From NCBI GenBank assembly GCA_017303795.1, contig JAFLBR010000016.1, positions 42,413 to 106,412 of the forward strand: a stretch of 64,000 nt of DNA, in the 5' to 3' direction. Below, piece after piece: positions 1 to 8,296 of the stretch (the stretch's first letter is position 1; the number at the start of each line of letters is the position of its first letter). Under the pieces are notes generated by a model that searched no databases, was not told the origin of the DNA, and saw only the letters and a program-made list of their open reading frames with translations. The stretch comes from Cytophagales bacterium (GTDB lineage: Bacteria; Bacteroidota; Bacteroidia; Cytophagales; Cyclobacteriaceae). The position numbers and the translations under genes are program-made.

Positions 1-767
1 TCGCGCGTAGTGCCCGGTATGTCCGATACAATGGCCCGCTCTTCGTTTAACAGTGCATTTAATAAGGTGGACTTGCCAGCGTTTGGTTTACCGGCAATTA
101 CCGTGGGGATTCCATTTTTGATTACGTTGCCTTGTTCGAACGAACTGATTAACCGCGCGAGGTAGCTTTGAATTTTCAGAATCAGATTTCTTAAATCGCT
201 GCGCCCGGCAAACTCTACATCTTCTTCACCAAAGTCCAGCTCAAGTTCTATCAATGAAGCAAAGTGAATCAACTCTTCGCGCAGGTGTTTAATTTCTTTT
301 GAAAACCCACCGCGCATCTGGTTAAGTGCAGCTTGCCGTGCATTATCCGTTTCGGCATGAATCAGATCGGCAACGGCTTCGGCCTGCGCCAAATCAAACC
401 GACCATTTAAAAATGCGCGTCTGGTAAACTCACCCGGCTCAGCCAAACGTACACCTTGCTGCAAGAAGAGTTTTATGATTTCACGTACAATAACAGGCGA
501 ACCGTGACAAGAAATTTCTATTGAATTCTCTTTGGTGAAAGAGTTAGGTTCTTTAAACACCGTAACCAATACTTCATCTATCGGGTTATCAATTCCAATG
601 GTGCCGAAGTGTACGGTATGGGTAGGTTGGGTCTCCAGTTTTTTTCCAACAAATACTTTATCAGTGATTTTGATTGCATCAACTCCCGAAAGCCGGATTA
701 CTGCCAAGGCGCTTACACCCTGGGGAGTGGTAAGGGCGATAATGGTATCATTTACTGTTGTAAGCAT
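1..767 (-). CDS. mnmE: tRNA uridine-5-carboxymethylaminomethyl modification GTPase MnmE (partial)
   Basis: MnmE acts with MnmG to modify the wobble uridine (U34) of certain tRNAs. The reverse strand starts at ATG 767 with [17 protein letters not shown], the usual MnmE N-terminal folate-binding domain, followed by the helical domain. The G domain begins near residue 220 and shows the P-loop GKPNAGKST and the switch segment SDIPGTTR. The window edge cuts the gene inside the G domain, so the rest of the G domain and the C-terminal Cys motif are not visible. It runs in the same direction as mntH and mntR but is separated from mntH by a hairpin. Family assignment is secure; only the first 255 or so residues are present. 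Confidence 0.95.
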   Translation of the reverse strand, partial: MLTTVNDTIIALTTPQGVSALAVIRLSGVDAIKITDKVFVGKKLETQPTHTVHFGTIGIDNPIDEVLVTVFKEPNSFTKENSIEISCHGSPVIVREIIKLFLQQGVRLAEPGEFTRRAFLNGRFDLAQAEAVADLIHAETDNARQAALNQMRGGFSKEIKHLREELIHFASLIELELDFGEEDVEFAGRSDLRNLILKIQSYLARLISSFEQGNVIKNGIPTVIAGKPNAGKSTLLNALLNEERAIVSDIPGTTR

Positions 768-805
768 CCGCGAAAATAGGTCTTTCGGCTTCAAGCCTCA
801 AGTTG

Positions 806-833
806 CTGGCTACAAAAGCAGGCTTGTAGCCAG
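806..833. terminator. 10-bp hairpin between mntH and mnmE
   Basis: A perfect 10-bp inverted repeat (CTGGCTACAA at 806-815, its complement at 824-833) has an 8-nt loop and lies just past the mntH stop. There is no long U-run on the mntH strand, so a terminator or processing role is inferred. Confidence 0.35.
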
Positions 834-845
834 TTTAATTACAAA

Positions 846-2753
846 TCAATTATCCCTTACAATAAGAACGGGCACTTTCACGCGATGGCGTACCGTATCA
901 ACCGTTGTTCCGAAGATAAGATCCTTAAACCAGTTATGGCCATGCGCGCCCATCACTAACAGGTCGGCATCAAATTGCTTCACCATTTCGGGTATAATTT
1001 GTTTAGGATTTCCAAAACCAATTTTCATCTCAACCTGGTAGCCGAGATTTTTTAGCTGATCGACATATTCATTAAGTGCGCGTGTATCTTCATCCGATTC
1101 GTGGTCGGCAATCTGACTGCCATACCACATGGCTCCGGCAGTTTCAACAATGTGTATTAACAGGTAGCGCGCTTCTTTGCCGCCTTGTGCTGTTGCACTG
1201 CGAATGGCAAGCGCATCAGCCGAACTAAAATCGATGGTTACAGTAATGTTGCGATAGGGTATAGGTTTCAGGTTTACCAGTTCGGCCGCGCTACCGTGTG
1301 GTGCGTGCGATTTCTTTTCTCTGCGTTTACGATCTAATGTGGGTTTAAACGTAATATACAATAGCAACACTCCAGCAAATACACAAACCGGCAATGCACT
1401 AATCCATACTACCCATGCACGCGATCCGGCATCGGCAATCCAGCCGGTAATTTCATTTATAACCAATTGTACATTAAGCGAAACAATTATGATGGCAATT
1501 GCCCACGCAGCAAGTTTTACAATAGGTTTAATTGCAAACACGCCCATCTTTTCTTTATCGCTGGTAAAGTGAATAAGTGGAATGATAGCAAACCCCAGTT
1601 GAAGACTCAGCACTACCTGACTAAATACAAGCAACTCGCCTGTGCGCCCTTCTCCGTATAAAAGAATAACAATGTATGCCGGTATAATGGCAATAAGCCG
1701 CGTGATGAGTCTGCGAAGCCACGGTGCAATGCGCAGATTCAGATAACCTTCCATTACAATCTGGCCCGATAACGTTCCGGTAATGGTTGAGCTTTGTCCG
1801 GCAGCAATCAGTGCTACACCAAACATAATAGAAGCCCACTCGTTACCGAGCATAGGCGATAAGAACTTATACGCATCCTGTATTTCAGATACCTCGTACA
1901 TGCCTGCACGAAAAAATGTGGAAGCGGCCAGAATCAGAATAGCGGCATTTACAAAGAAGGCCGCATTCAATGCGATAGTAGAATCGATCAGGTTATATTT
2001 AATCGCGCTCCAGATTCCTTTTTCGCTGGTATCAATTCTTCGGGTTTGTACCAGCGAGGAGTGGAGGTAAAGATTGTGTGGCATAACCGTAGCACCAATA
2101 ATCCCAATGGCGATATACAAGGCTGTCTCATTCGGGATAGAGGGAATAAACCCTTTCACCAACTCACCCATATCGGGTTTGGCCCAGATCATCTCCAACA
2201 GAAATGCAGCACCAATGGTTGCAACCAATGCAATGATAAAGGCTTCGATTTTGCGCATGCCATAGCTTTGCAGAATGAGCAGCAGCAATGTATCTAACAC
2301 AGTAAGCGATACGCCCCATATTAAGGGTATCCCAAATAAGAGTTGAAGCCCGATAGCCATACCCAGTACTTCAGCCAGATCAGTCGCGGCAATGGCAATC
2401 TCGGCCAAAACCCACAAACTGAAATTCACAACCGGATGATAGGCATTACGCGAGGCTTGTGCCAGATCGAGTTGCCGCACAATACCTAATCGTGCACTTA
2501 GCGATTGTAACAACAGTGCCATCAGGTTCGACATGAGCAAAACCCAGATTAACGTATAACCAAATTGGCTACCACCGGCAATATCGGTAGCCCAGTTGCC
2601 CGGATCCATGTAGCCCACGCTTACCAGATAGGCGGGCCCCAGGAATGCAAAGAGTTTGCGCCAGCCTTTGCGTTTGGTTACATCAACCGAAGCATGTACT
2701 TCGCTTAGCGATTTACGTTGTTCGTTATTTCCATTGCCTTTCATATCAGCCAA
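846..2753 (-). CDS. mntH: Nramp-family Mn2+/Fe2+ transporter fused to a UspA domain
   Basis: Proton-coupled divalent metal (Mn2+/Fe2+) importer of the inner membrane. Residues about 35-465 are an Nramp core of 11 or so hydrophobic helices with the metal-binding motifs DPGN (50-53) in TM1 and MPHN (224-227) in TM6. Residues about 490-635 form a universal stress protein (UspA) domain ending in GAHGHNWFKD...GTTVDTV, the nucleotide-binding signature of ATP-type Usp proteins. At 635 aa it is much longer than a plain MntH (about 410-450 aa), and the extra length is the Usp domain. It overlaps the 3' end of mntR by 8 bp, so the two are surely co-transcribed and controlled by the operator upstream of mntR. 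Confidence 0.93.
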   Translation of the reverse strand: MADMKGNGNNEQRKSLSEVHASVDVTKRKGWRKLFAFLGPAYLVSVGYMDPGNWATDIAGGSQFGYTLIWVLLMSNLMALLLQSLSARLGIVRQLDLAQASRNAYHPVVNFSLWVLAEIAIAATDLAEVLGMAIGLQLLFGIPLIWGVSLTVLDTLLLLILQSYGMRKIEAFIIALVATIGAAFLLEMIWAKPDMGELVKGFIPSIPNETALYIAIGIIGATVMPHNLYLHSSLVQTRRIDTSEKGIWSAIKYNLIDSTIALNAAFFVNAAILILAASTFFRAGMYEVSEIQDAYKFLSPMLGNEWASIMFGVALIAAGQSSTITGTLSGQIVMEGYLNLRIAPWLRRLITRLIAIIPAYIVILLYGEGRTGELLVFSQVVLSLQLGFAIIPLIHFTSDKEKMGVFAIKPIVKLAAWAIAIIIVSLNVQLVINEITGWIADAGSRAWVVWISALPVCVFAGVLLLYITFKPTLDRKRREKKSHAPHGSAAELVNLKPIPYRNITVTIDFSSADALAIRSATAQGGKEARYLLIHIVETAGAMWYGSQIADHESDEDTRALNEYVDQLKNLGYQVEMKIGFGNPKQIIPEMVKQFDADLLVMGAHGHNWFKDLIFGTTVDTVRHRVKVPVLIVRDN

Positions 2754-3399
2754 CTACTAAAATGTTTTGAGAAACTGCTTTTGAGATAAATACGCGGTGG
2801 TCGTCAATCAGAATCTCCATTGAGTCATCGTACTCTTCTTTACCGAGTACTTTAATTTTTACACCGGGCCGGGCACCAATTTTATCCAGATACTTCAACA
2901 GGTTTGAGTCGGAGTCCTTAACCGCGGCAATCTTGCCCTGATAGCCAATAGCCAGTTGATCGACCGGAACCTGCGGTATTATTTTGATCTTTCCTTTGTG
3001 ATCGGGGATAGGATCGCCATGCGGATCAACTTTAGGATAACCAAGAAATTCATCCAGCTTTTCAATTAAGCGCGGGGAATTAATGTGTTCTAATTGTTCA
3101 GCTACTTCATGTACTTCATCCCACGCAAACCCGAGTTTATCCACCAGAAAAGTTTCCCAAAGCCGGTGTTTCCGGATTACCATCAGGGCTTCGCTTTTGC
3201 CTTGCGCAGTTATGTTTACCCCATAATACTTTTCGTAAGTAATAACTTCCTTAGCGGAAAGCTTTTTGATCATATCGGTAACCGAGGCCGCTTTGGTACT
3301 CATGGCTTCGGCCAGTTCGTTGGTGAGCACCGCTTTAGAGCCGCCATCCGAAAGATGATAGATGGCTTTGAGGTAGTTTTCTTCCGTAAGACTAAGCAT
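2746..3399 (-). CDS. mntR: DtxR/MntR-family metal-dependent repressor
   Basis: Metal-sensing repressor of the DtxR family, expected to shut off the mntR-mntH operon when Mn2+ or Fe2+ is sufficient. Residues 1-60 form a winged helix (MLSLTEENYLKAIYHL start; MSTKAASVTDMIKKL recognition region). Residues 60-140 are the metal-binding and dimerisation domain, with typical ligand-region sequence HRLWETFLVDKLGF, HEVAEQLEH and DPHGDPIP. Residues about 145-217 are an SH3-like FeoA domain, as in DtxR/IdeR and unlike the short Bacillus MntR. It is the first gene of the operon and is preceded by a palindrome closely matching DtxR-type operators. Whether it senses manganese or iron is inferred from the mntH partner. 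Confidence 0.93.
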   Translation of the reverse strand: MLSLTEENYLKAIYHLSDGGSKAVLTNELAEAMSTKAASVTDMIKKLSAKEVITYEKYYGVNITAQGKSEALMVIRKHRLWETFLVDKLGFAWDEVHEVAEQLEHINSPRLIEKLDEFLGYPKVDPHGDPIPDHKGKIKIIPQVPVDQLAIGYQGKIAAVKDSDSNLLKYLDKIGARPGVKIKVLGKEEYDDSMEILIDDHRVFISKAVSQNILVVG

Positions 3400-3421
3400 T
3401 GACTTTCGTGAGTTGACATCA

Positions 3422-3451
3422 CAAAAGTATATTTTTAGATTAGTCTAAAAA
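3422..3451 (-). promoter_or_regulatory. mntRH promoter -7 box and DtxR-type operator
   Basis: On the reverse strand TACTTTTG (3429 to 3422) matches the Bacteroidota -7 box TAnnTTTG, 22 bp before the mntR ATG. Directly upstream, 3432-3451 is a palindrome with 8-bp arms (TTTTTAGA / TCTAAAAA) around TTAG. Its core TTAGATTAGTCTAA differs from the classic DtxR core TTAGGTTAGCCTAA by one transition in each half. A repressor bound here would cover the -7/-33 spacer, giving autorepression of mntRH. Confidence 0.8.
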
Positions 3452-3456
3452 ATAAT

Positions 3457-4560
3457 TTAGATTAAAAATTTACGAACCTGTTCCAGAAACCGGGCTTCTT
3501 CATCCCGCCAGGTAACGTTTAACGGCTGTGATGTGTAGAACGAATCATTCAGCTGAACCAGAATTTTGGGAAGATCAGGATTGTCGAAATCGACCGCTAT
3601 GGCTGCGTGGTGCGGTTCACAAAGCTCGATCCATGCTGGTTCGGGCTGAAGCAGAATTGGAAGTTGGCAGGCAAGGTATTCGTAGAGTTTGGTTGGCACT
3701 TTGTCCAGGATGTGCGGGGCAGGTGGGTAGCAGATAATACCAAAACTTGCGGTGCGGATGGCTTCCAGAATTTCAGTGTGTGGCACCAGTTGGTTGCCTC
3801 CGATAAGTTTTATAAAAGAACATCCGGCTATAGCCGATTTGATTTTTTGCAACGTGGCTGGAACAGCACAGTACCCGATAATCTCCAACTCAACTTTCGG
3901 GTTAAGTGGATGCAACTTTAGGGCAAGGTTGATGGCCTGAAAAACTCCGGTGCTTTCGGCCAGTGTTCCAGTAAACACCAGTTTGATTTTATTGGCCGGA
4001 GGTTGACGGATAAAGTTGGCTGGAACCACCGCTTTGTTCTCTAGCACCAAACTTTTTGAGCGTACAAATGGCAACTCATTTGCGTAGCATTTTTCGGCTA
4101 ACAACACCCCATGAAAGAGGGGAGTGAGCAGCATTTCTTTAAGCCGAACCCAGCCTGCCAACAGAGGTTTTAAAGGCCAGGCAAAACCGGTAGTATGGAG
4201 GATGTTTCGCGCGTAATTTTCCTGAATATCGTACACAATTTTAGTCCCAAATAAAATTCTGTTTATGATACTAACCATCAATAATTCATGGGTATTAACT
4301 ATCAATAGCTCAGGTTTTACTTGAATACACTTTTTGAGCACAGTCAACGGTGCCAATAGTCGCCCGATGCTGATTCTCTTGAAGGATTTCAGTGTGATTC
4401 TGGTGATGGAATCGGCAGGTGTTTTGGTTCGGGATGGATAGCCAATCACGTACACTTCATAGTCCCCAAGCCTGGTCAGCGAGGCAGCAAGTTTTTCACT
4501 CATCCGGGTATCATCTACCGGTTTCAAAATTGAGGCAAGGACTATTCTTCGTTTTTTCAT
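3457..4560 (-). CDS. Glycosyltransferase family 4-like protein
   Basis: A 367-aa GT-B type glycosyltransferase. The N-terminal half starts MKKRRIVLASILKPVDDTRM, where the DTRM segment is common in GT4 proteins that take nucleotide-sugar donors. The C-terminal half contains IKLVFTGTLAESTGVFQAI (the start of the donor-binding Rossmann fold) and KLYEYLACQLPIL, the usual PxKlxEYla motif near the nucleotide-sugar site. Substrate is unknown; cell-surface polysaccharide or glycoprotein synthesis is likely. Its stop codon lies a few bases from the mntR operator. It is divergent from dapD, 31 bp away, and no other sugar genes are nearby. Confidence 0.8.
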   Translation of the reverse strand: MKKRRIVLASILKPVDDTRMSEKLAASLTRLGDYEVYVIGYPSRTKTPADSITRITLKSFKRISIGRLLAPLTVLKKCIQVKPELLIVNTHELLMVSIINRILFGTKIVYDIQENYARNILHTTGFAWPLKPLLAGWVRLKEMLLTPLFHGVLLAEKCYANELPFVRSKSLVLENKAVVPANFIRQPPANKIKLVFTGTLAESTGVFQAINLALKLHPLNPKVELEIIGYCAVPATLQKIKSAIAGCSFIKLIGGNQLVPHTEILEAIRTASFGIICYPPAPHILDKVPTKLYEYLACQLPILLQPEPAWIELCEPHHAAIAVDFDNPDLPKILVQLNDSFYTSQPLNVTWRDEEARFLEQVRKFLI

Positions 4561-4591
4561 TTATTGCGGCCCGGTTTAAAATTAAGCATAA

Positions 4592-5404
4592 ATGCAACTA
4601 CAGGAATTGATTGAAAAGGCGTGGGCCGATCGTGAGTTATTAAAAACGGTAGAAACCCAACAGGCAGTGCGCGAAGTGGTGTCCTTGTTAGATACAGGAA
4701 AGCTGCGGGTGGCCGAGCCTGCCGGTGATGTTTGGAAAGTAAACGAGTGGGTAAAAAAGGCGGTAATCCTCTACTTCCCTATCCAGCAAATGGAGGTGAT
4801 AGAAGTGGGGCCGTTTGAGTTTCACGACAAAATCGCACTAAAAAAGAACTATAAAGAACTGGGTGTACGGGTGGTGCCGCATGCCGTTGCACGCCACGGT
4901 TCGTTTGTGAGCAAGGGTGTAATTATGATGCCCTCGTACGTAAACATTGGCGCGTATGTGGACGAAGGCACCATGGTAGATACCTGGGCCACCGTTGGTA
5001 GCTGTGCGCAGGTTGGCAAGAATGTGCACTTAAGTGGTGGCGTTGGTTTGGGTGGTGTGCTGGAACCTGTACAGGCTGCTCCGGTAATTATTGAAGACAA
5101 CGTGTTTGTTGGGTCGCGCTGTATTGTGGTAGAAGGCGTGCGTGTGGGCCGCGAAGCAGTTTTGGGTGCGAATGTAGTATTAACAGCCAGCTCTAAGATT
5201 ATAGATGTAACTGGTTCTAAACCTGTGGATTATAAAGGATTTGTACCACCACGTTCGGTGGTCATTCCCGGCACTATTCCCAAGCAGTTTCCGGCTGGTG
5301 AGTATCAGGTGCCATGTGCGCTGATTATTGGTACCCGTAAAGAGAGTACCGATAAGAAGACCTCGCTTAACGATGCTTTGCGCGATAATAGCGTGTCGGT
5401 TTAG
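4592..5404 (+). CDS. dapD: 2,3,4,5-tetrahydropyridine-2,6-dicarboxylate N-succinyltransferase
   Basis: Transfers a succinyl group from succinyl-CoA to tetrahydrodipicolinate in the succinylase branch of lysine and meso-diaminopimelate synthesis. The 270-aa length is normal. The N-terminal helical part (MQLQELIEKAWADRELLK) is followed by hexapeptide repeats of a left-handed beta helix, including YVNIGAYVDEGTMVDTWATVGSCAQVG, then HLSGGVGLGGVLEP. The C-terminus ends DALRDNSVSV. The last 49 bp are repeated 46 bp downstream with only synonymous changes (see 5451-5499). It stands alone, divergent from the glycosyltransferase. Confidence 0.97.
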   Translation: MQLQELIEKAWADRELLKTVETQQAVREVVSLLDTGKLRVAEPAGDVWKVNEWVKKAVILYFPIQQMEVIEVGPFEFHDKIALKKNYKELGVRVVPHAVARHGSFVSKGVIMMPSYVNIGAYVDEGTMVDTWATVGSCAQVGKNVHLSGGVGLGGVLEPVQAAPVIIEDNVFVGSRCIVVEGVRVGREAVLGANVVLTASSKIIDVTGSKPVDYKGFVPPRSVVIPGTIPKQFPAGEYQVPCALIIGTRKESTDKKTSLNDALRDNSVSV

Positions 5405-5417
5405 ATTGATGAGGGTG

Positions 5418-5441
5418 GTGGTTCGTGGGGACACGAACCAC
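5418..5441. repeat. Perfect palindrome between the two dapD 3' ends
   Basis: GTGGTTCGTG (5418-5427) and its exact complement (5432-5441) flank a GGGA loop. The 24-bp palindrome sits in the 46 bp between the real dapD end and its duplicated end. There is no U-run after it, so an interspersed REP-like palindrome is at least as likely as a terminator. Confidence 0.55.
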
Positions 5442-5450
5442 GGCATTCAG

Positions 5451-5499
5451 GAAGACTTCGCTTAACGATGCTTTACGCGATAATAGCGTATCGGTTTAA
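5451..5499 (+). pseudogene. Remnant of a second dapD 3' end
   Basis: 49 bp repeat the last 49 bp of dapD (5356-5404) with four differences. Read in the dapD frame all four are third-position silent changes (ACC/ACT, TTG/TTA, GTG/GTA, TAG/TAA), so both copies encode TSLNDALRDNSVSV and a stop. This points to a remnant of a diverged dapD allele that evolved as coding sequence, not a recent slippage copy. Confidence 0.8.
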
Positions 5500-5737
5500 A
5501 ATTTGGTGATGTAAGCAGCTGCTTCAAAAATACCCAAGTACTTGGTCATTTTTGTTATGCAGTTGCACATGTACTTGTGCAAAATCTGGCTTTTTAAGAT
5601 TTTCTAAAAAATTTATCGCAGTAGCAATGATGAGTCTCCTTGCGCACCACCAACCCCCTGACTTTAAACCTTCTACTCGTTATCCGGGTCTAACGGTTAC
5701 CTGATTTGGCATACATGGCATATCCTTTGTCATTAGA
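5500..5737. other. Non-coding stretch with two palindromes
   Basis: From dapD to the DUF3108 gene (5405-5737, 333 bp) no gene is seen. Besides the dapD remnant it holds the perfect palindrome CCAAGTACTTGG (5534-5545) and a hairpin with TTGCACA / TGTGCAA arms (5563-5582). TATCCTTTG at about 5720 resembles a -7 box with one extra base and could start the next gene. Confidence 0.5.
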
Positions 5738-5761
5738 ATGGTTAAGATTAACTTTATAGCC

Positions 5762-6577
5762 ATGAAATCGCTACTAAAAAGCGTTGCATTGATTCTGCTT
5801 CTCAGCGCATTTACCATGCCTGGCGATAGCGAATTTGTTACCCTAAAGAATACCAGTTTTGGTAAAGGTGAGGTATTAACCTATCGAGTAAACTTTGGAT
5901 TCTTTACTGTAGGTAAAGCCTCTACAGTAATTGATAATAAGGTGTTTATGATGAACGGACGCCCCAGCTATAAGGTAGATGCTTTTGGCGAAACATCAGG
6001 CATGGTATCGTGGGTAACCAAGGTAAACGACCAGTGGGGTGCTTACATCGATACCGCTGCGTTGGTCACCCATGTATCCTATCGCAAAATCCGCGAAGGC
6101 AACTATCGCAAAGATGAAATGGTAACTTACGATCACGAAAAGAATCAGGCCGAAGTAAAAGTATTGGACAAAAAGACCAACATTTATGGTGACCCGAAAT
6201 ACTACCAAACTCCGGAAAACGTGCGCGATATGGTGGCCGGTTTTCTGTATATGCGGGTAATCGATTTCAACAAACACAAAAAAGGCGATACCGTTTCCAT
6301 CTCTGGATTTTTTGAAGACACCGCTTACAATCTGAAAATCATTTATGCCGGCAAAGACAAGGTTAACACCAAAATCGGCAAAATCCCCTGCCATAAACTG
6401 GTGCCCGTAATGCCCGATAACAAACTGTTTGATGGCGAAAATTCTGTTACCTGTTGGATTTCGGATGATGGCAACCGCATACCCGTAAAAATTCAGGCCA
6501 AGATGTTTATTGGTAGCACTGGCATTGAGTTAACAGGCATAAGAGGTTTGCGTAACCAACTTCGCGTGTTGCAATAA
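5762..6577 (+). CDS. DUF3108 domain-containing exported protein
   Basis: A 271-aa secreted or periplasmic protein of unknown function. I chose ATG 5762 because it gives a clean signal peptide (MKSLLKSVALILLLSAFTM); an ATG eight codons upstream only adds MVKINFIA. The mature part begins with FGKGEVLTYRVNFGFFTVGKAS, the hallmark of DUF3108, a beta-rich fold found across Bacteroidota and Proteobacteria. Later segments such as GFLYMRVIDFNKHKKGDTV and the closing VPVKIQAK-like stretch (RIPVKIQAKMFIGS) fit the same family. Monocistronic between dapD and mscL. Confidence 0.85.
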   Translation: MKSLLKSVALILLLSAFTMPGDSEFVTLKNTSFGKGEVLTYRVNFGFFTVGKASTVIDNKVFMMNGRPSYKVDAFGETSGMVSWVTKVNDQWGAYIDTAALVTHVSYRKIREGNYRKDEMVTYDHEKNQAEVKVLDKKTNIYGDPKYYQTPENVRDMVAGFLYMRVIDFNKHKKGDTVSISGFFEDTAYNLKIIYAGKDKVNTKIGKIPCHKLVPVMPDNKLFDGENSVTCWISDDGNRIPVKIQAKMFIGSTGIELTGIRGLRNQLRVLQ

Positions 6578-6657
6578 AATCGCCTGTCTGCCGAATTGAA
6601 ATGGAAGTAATTTCTAAGAGTTTCTTAATTTCGGGCATTACCTAAATCTAAACTTTT

Positions 6658-7032
6658 ATGTTGAAGGAATTTAAAGCTTTTGCCATGCGGGGCAATGTTA
6701 TCGACCTCGCTATTGGGGTGATTATCGGTGGCGCCTTTGGTGCTATTGTTAGCTCGCTGATCAATGATGTTATCACACCACTTGTATTGAAACCAGCGCT
6801 TGATGCTGCGCAACTTAGTCAATTGGAAGATTTAACTGTTATGGGTGCTGTTAAGTACGGTAAGTTTCTGGCTGCTACTATTAACTTTATTATCATAGCA
6901 TTTGTACTCTTCTTGATTGTGAAGGGAATTAACTCAGCCAAGAAGAAAGAAGAAGCTGCACCGGCCGCTCCGGCAGCACCGCCTGCTGATATTCAGTTGC
7001 TAACTGAAATAAGAGATTTGCTGAAGAAGTAA
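6658..7032 (+). CDS. mscL: Large-conductance mechanosensitive channel MscL
   Basis: Homopentameric inner-membrane channel that opens under membrane tension to release solutes during osmotic downshock. The N-terminus MLKEFKAFAMRGNVIDLAIGV is the S1 helix leading into TM1 (GVIIGGAFGAIVSSLINDVI). A short periplasmic loop follows, then TM2 (FLAATINFIIIAFVLFLIVKGINS) and a charged cytoplasmic helix ending LLTEIRDLLKK. At 124 aa it is slightly shorter than the E. coli protein (136 aa), with an Ala/Pro-rich linker before the C-terminal helix. It is followed by a strong bidirectional terminator. Confidence 0.97.
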   Translation: MLKEFKAFAMRGNVIDLAIGVIIGGAFGAIVSSLINDVITPLVLKPALDAAQLSQLEDLTVMGAVKYGKFLAATINFIIIAFVLFLIVKGINSAKKKEEAAPAAPAAPPADIQLLTEIRDLLKK

Positions 7033-7053
7033 ACCTTATAAGCTGTAAGCTAA

Positions 7054-7086
7054 AACAAAAGCCACGCGTTTCGCGTGGCTTTTGTT
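7054..7086. terminator. Bidirectional terminator between mscL and the convergent gene
   Basis: A 15-bp perfect stem (core AAAAGCCACGCG / CGCGTGGCTTTT) with a TTT loop. It has A-runs on the left and T-runs on the right, so it can end transcripts from both sides. The right edge overlaps the stop codon of the convergent gene. Confidence 0.9.
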
Positions 7087-7369
7087 ATTCCTGATGCTGA
7101 CTTTTTAGTTTCTGATAGCGCTTCTCCTGCGTTTGCCATTGAATCAATCCAAAGGAAAGTAGCCCTAGAATAGACCAGATCAATACACCAACTGCAATCC
7201 GTGAAAGCGATAATTCATAATCGGTGCGCGTAAAGTACCGGAACATTTCCACGCCCGTGTAAACTGGCAAAGCAAACATGACTACCCCGTGTTTAAAGGC
7301 ATACTTCCATTTGCCCACCTTGCGTTTTTCTTCCCACCAGGTAATAAAACGTTCGTCTATTTCGGTCAT
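7085..7369 (-). CDS. Small membrane protein of unknown function
   Basis: A 94-aa protein with an N-terminal basic region (RFITWWEEKRKVGKWKYAFKHG) and two hydrophobic segments, about residues 28-45 and 58-78. The second contains AVGVLIWSILGLLSFGLI. The charged C-terminus ends QKLKSQHQE. It overlaps the end of the 3-hydroxybutyryl-CoA dehydrogenase gene by 4 bp, so the two are probably translationally coupled. I do not recognise a named family. Confidence 0.7.
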   Translation of the reverse strand: MTEIDERFITWWEEKRKVGKWKYAFKHGVVMFALPVYTGVEMFRYFTRTDYELSLSRIAVGVLIWSILGLLSFGLIQWQTQEKRYQKLKSQHQE

Positions 7370-8256
7370 TTCTTAAATCGTTCTGCTAAAACAAGTTCTT
7401 TACTACCAGCTTTGTATTGATAAAAACCGCTGCCACTCTTTACGCCTTTGTGTCCGGCCTGCACCATATTTACCAACAGAGGGCAAGGGGCATATTTCGG
7501 ATTCCCGAATCCCATGTACAACACGTTCAAAATAGATAGGCAAACATCCAAGCCGATAAAGTCGGCTAATTGAAGTGGCCCCATGGGGTGGGCCATACCC
7601 AGTTTCATTACGGTATCAATTTCTTCTACGCCCGCCACGCCTTCATACAAAGTATAGATGGCTTCGTTTATCATGGGCATGAGTATGCGGTTAGCCACAA
7701 AGCCGGGGTAATCGTTTACTTCTACTGGTACCTTTTCCAGCTTACGCGATAAGTCCATAATCTGGTTGGTTACCGCATCGCTGGTGCGATACCCACGAAT
7801 TACTTCTACCAACTTCATTACCGGAACCGGATTCATAAAGTGCATACCAATTACCAGATCCGGACTTTTGGTTACCGAAGCAATTTTAGTAATAGAGATT
7901 GAAGAAGTGTTGGAGGCGAGAATAGTACCCGGCTTGGTGCACTCGTCAACTTCTTTAAAGATTTTTAGTTTCAGATCCAGGTTTTCAGTTGCGGCTTCCA
8001 CTACCAGGTCGGCATCTTTTACACCTTCTTTTAAAAAAGTGGTAGTTGTTAAATTGGCGAGCGTTTTTTTCTTTCCATCTTCAGTTAGAATTCCTTTCTC
8101 TACCTGGCGCCCAAGATTTTTTTCGATGGTGGCTACGGCTTTTTTCAGAGCGTCTTCTGAGATGTCGATCAGGCTAACCGAATAGCCATATTGTGCAAAC
8201 ACGTGAGCAATACCGTTGCCCATTGTACCGGAACCAATTACTGCAATATTTTTCAT
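7366..8256 (-). CDS. 3-hydroxybutyryl-CoA dehydrogenase
   Basis: NAD(P)-dependent oxidation/reduction between 3-hydroxybutyryl-CoA and acetoacetyl-CoA in fatty-acid or butanoate metabolism. The N-terminal Rossmann fold opens with IAVIGSGTMGNGIAHVFAQ. The catalytic His sits in GMHFMNPVPVMKLVEVI, and the C-terminal helical domain includes PGFVANRILMPMINEAI and MAHPMGPLQLADFIGLD. The 296-aa length matches Hbd/PaaH-type enzymes rather than the large multifunctional FadB. First gene of a two-gene unit. Confidence 0.93.
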   Translation of the reverse strand: MKNIAVIGSGTMGNGIAHVFAQYGYSVSLIDISEDALKKAVATIEKNLGRQVEKGILTEDGKKKTLANLTTTTFLKEGVKDADLVVEAATENLDLKLKIFKEVDECTKPGTILASNTSSISITKIASVTKSPDLVIGMHFMNPVPVMKLVEVIRGYRTSDAVTNQIMDLSRKLEKVPVEVNDYPGFVANRILMPMINEAIYTLYEGVAGVEEIDTVMKLGMAHPMGPLQLADFIGLDVCLSILNVLYMGFGNPKYAPCPLLVNMVQAGHKGVKSGSGFYQYKAGSKELVLAERFKK

Positions 8257-8296
8257 TATAGATAGGTATATTTAAAGTGAAGTTAACGTAAAGATA

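Noticed and set aside
532-1041. Forward-strand open frame over mnmE and mntH
   Set aside because: It is antisense to two well-supported genes and has no protein features.
5418-5441. GTTCGTG-containing palindrome as part of a tRNA T-arm
   Set aside because: The stem is a perfect 10-bp hairpin with a 4-nt loop and no cloverleaf partners around it.
5405-5499. 49-bp dapD repeat as a transposon target-site duplication
   Set aside because: Too long for a target duplication, differences are all silent, and no transposase or terminal repeats lie between.
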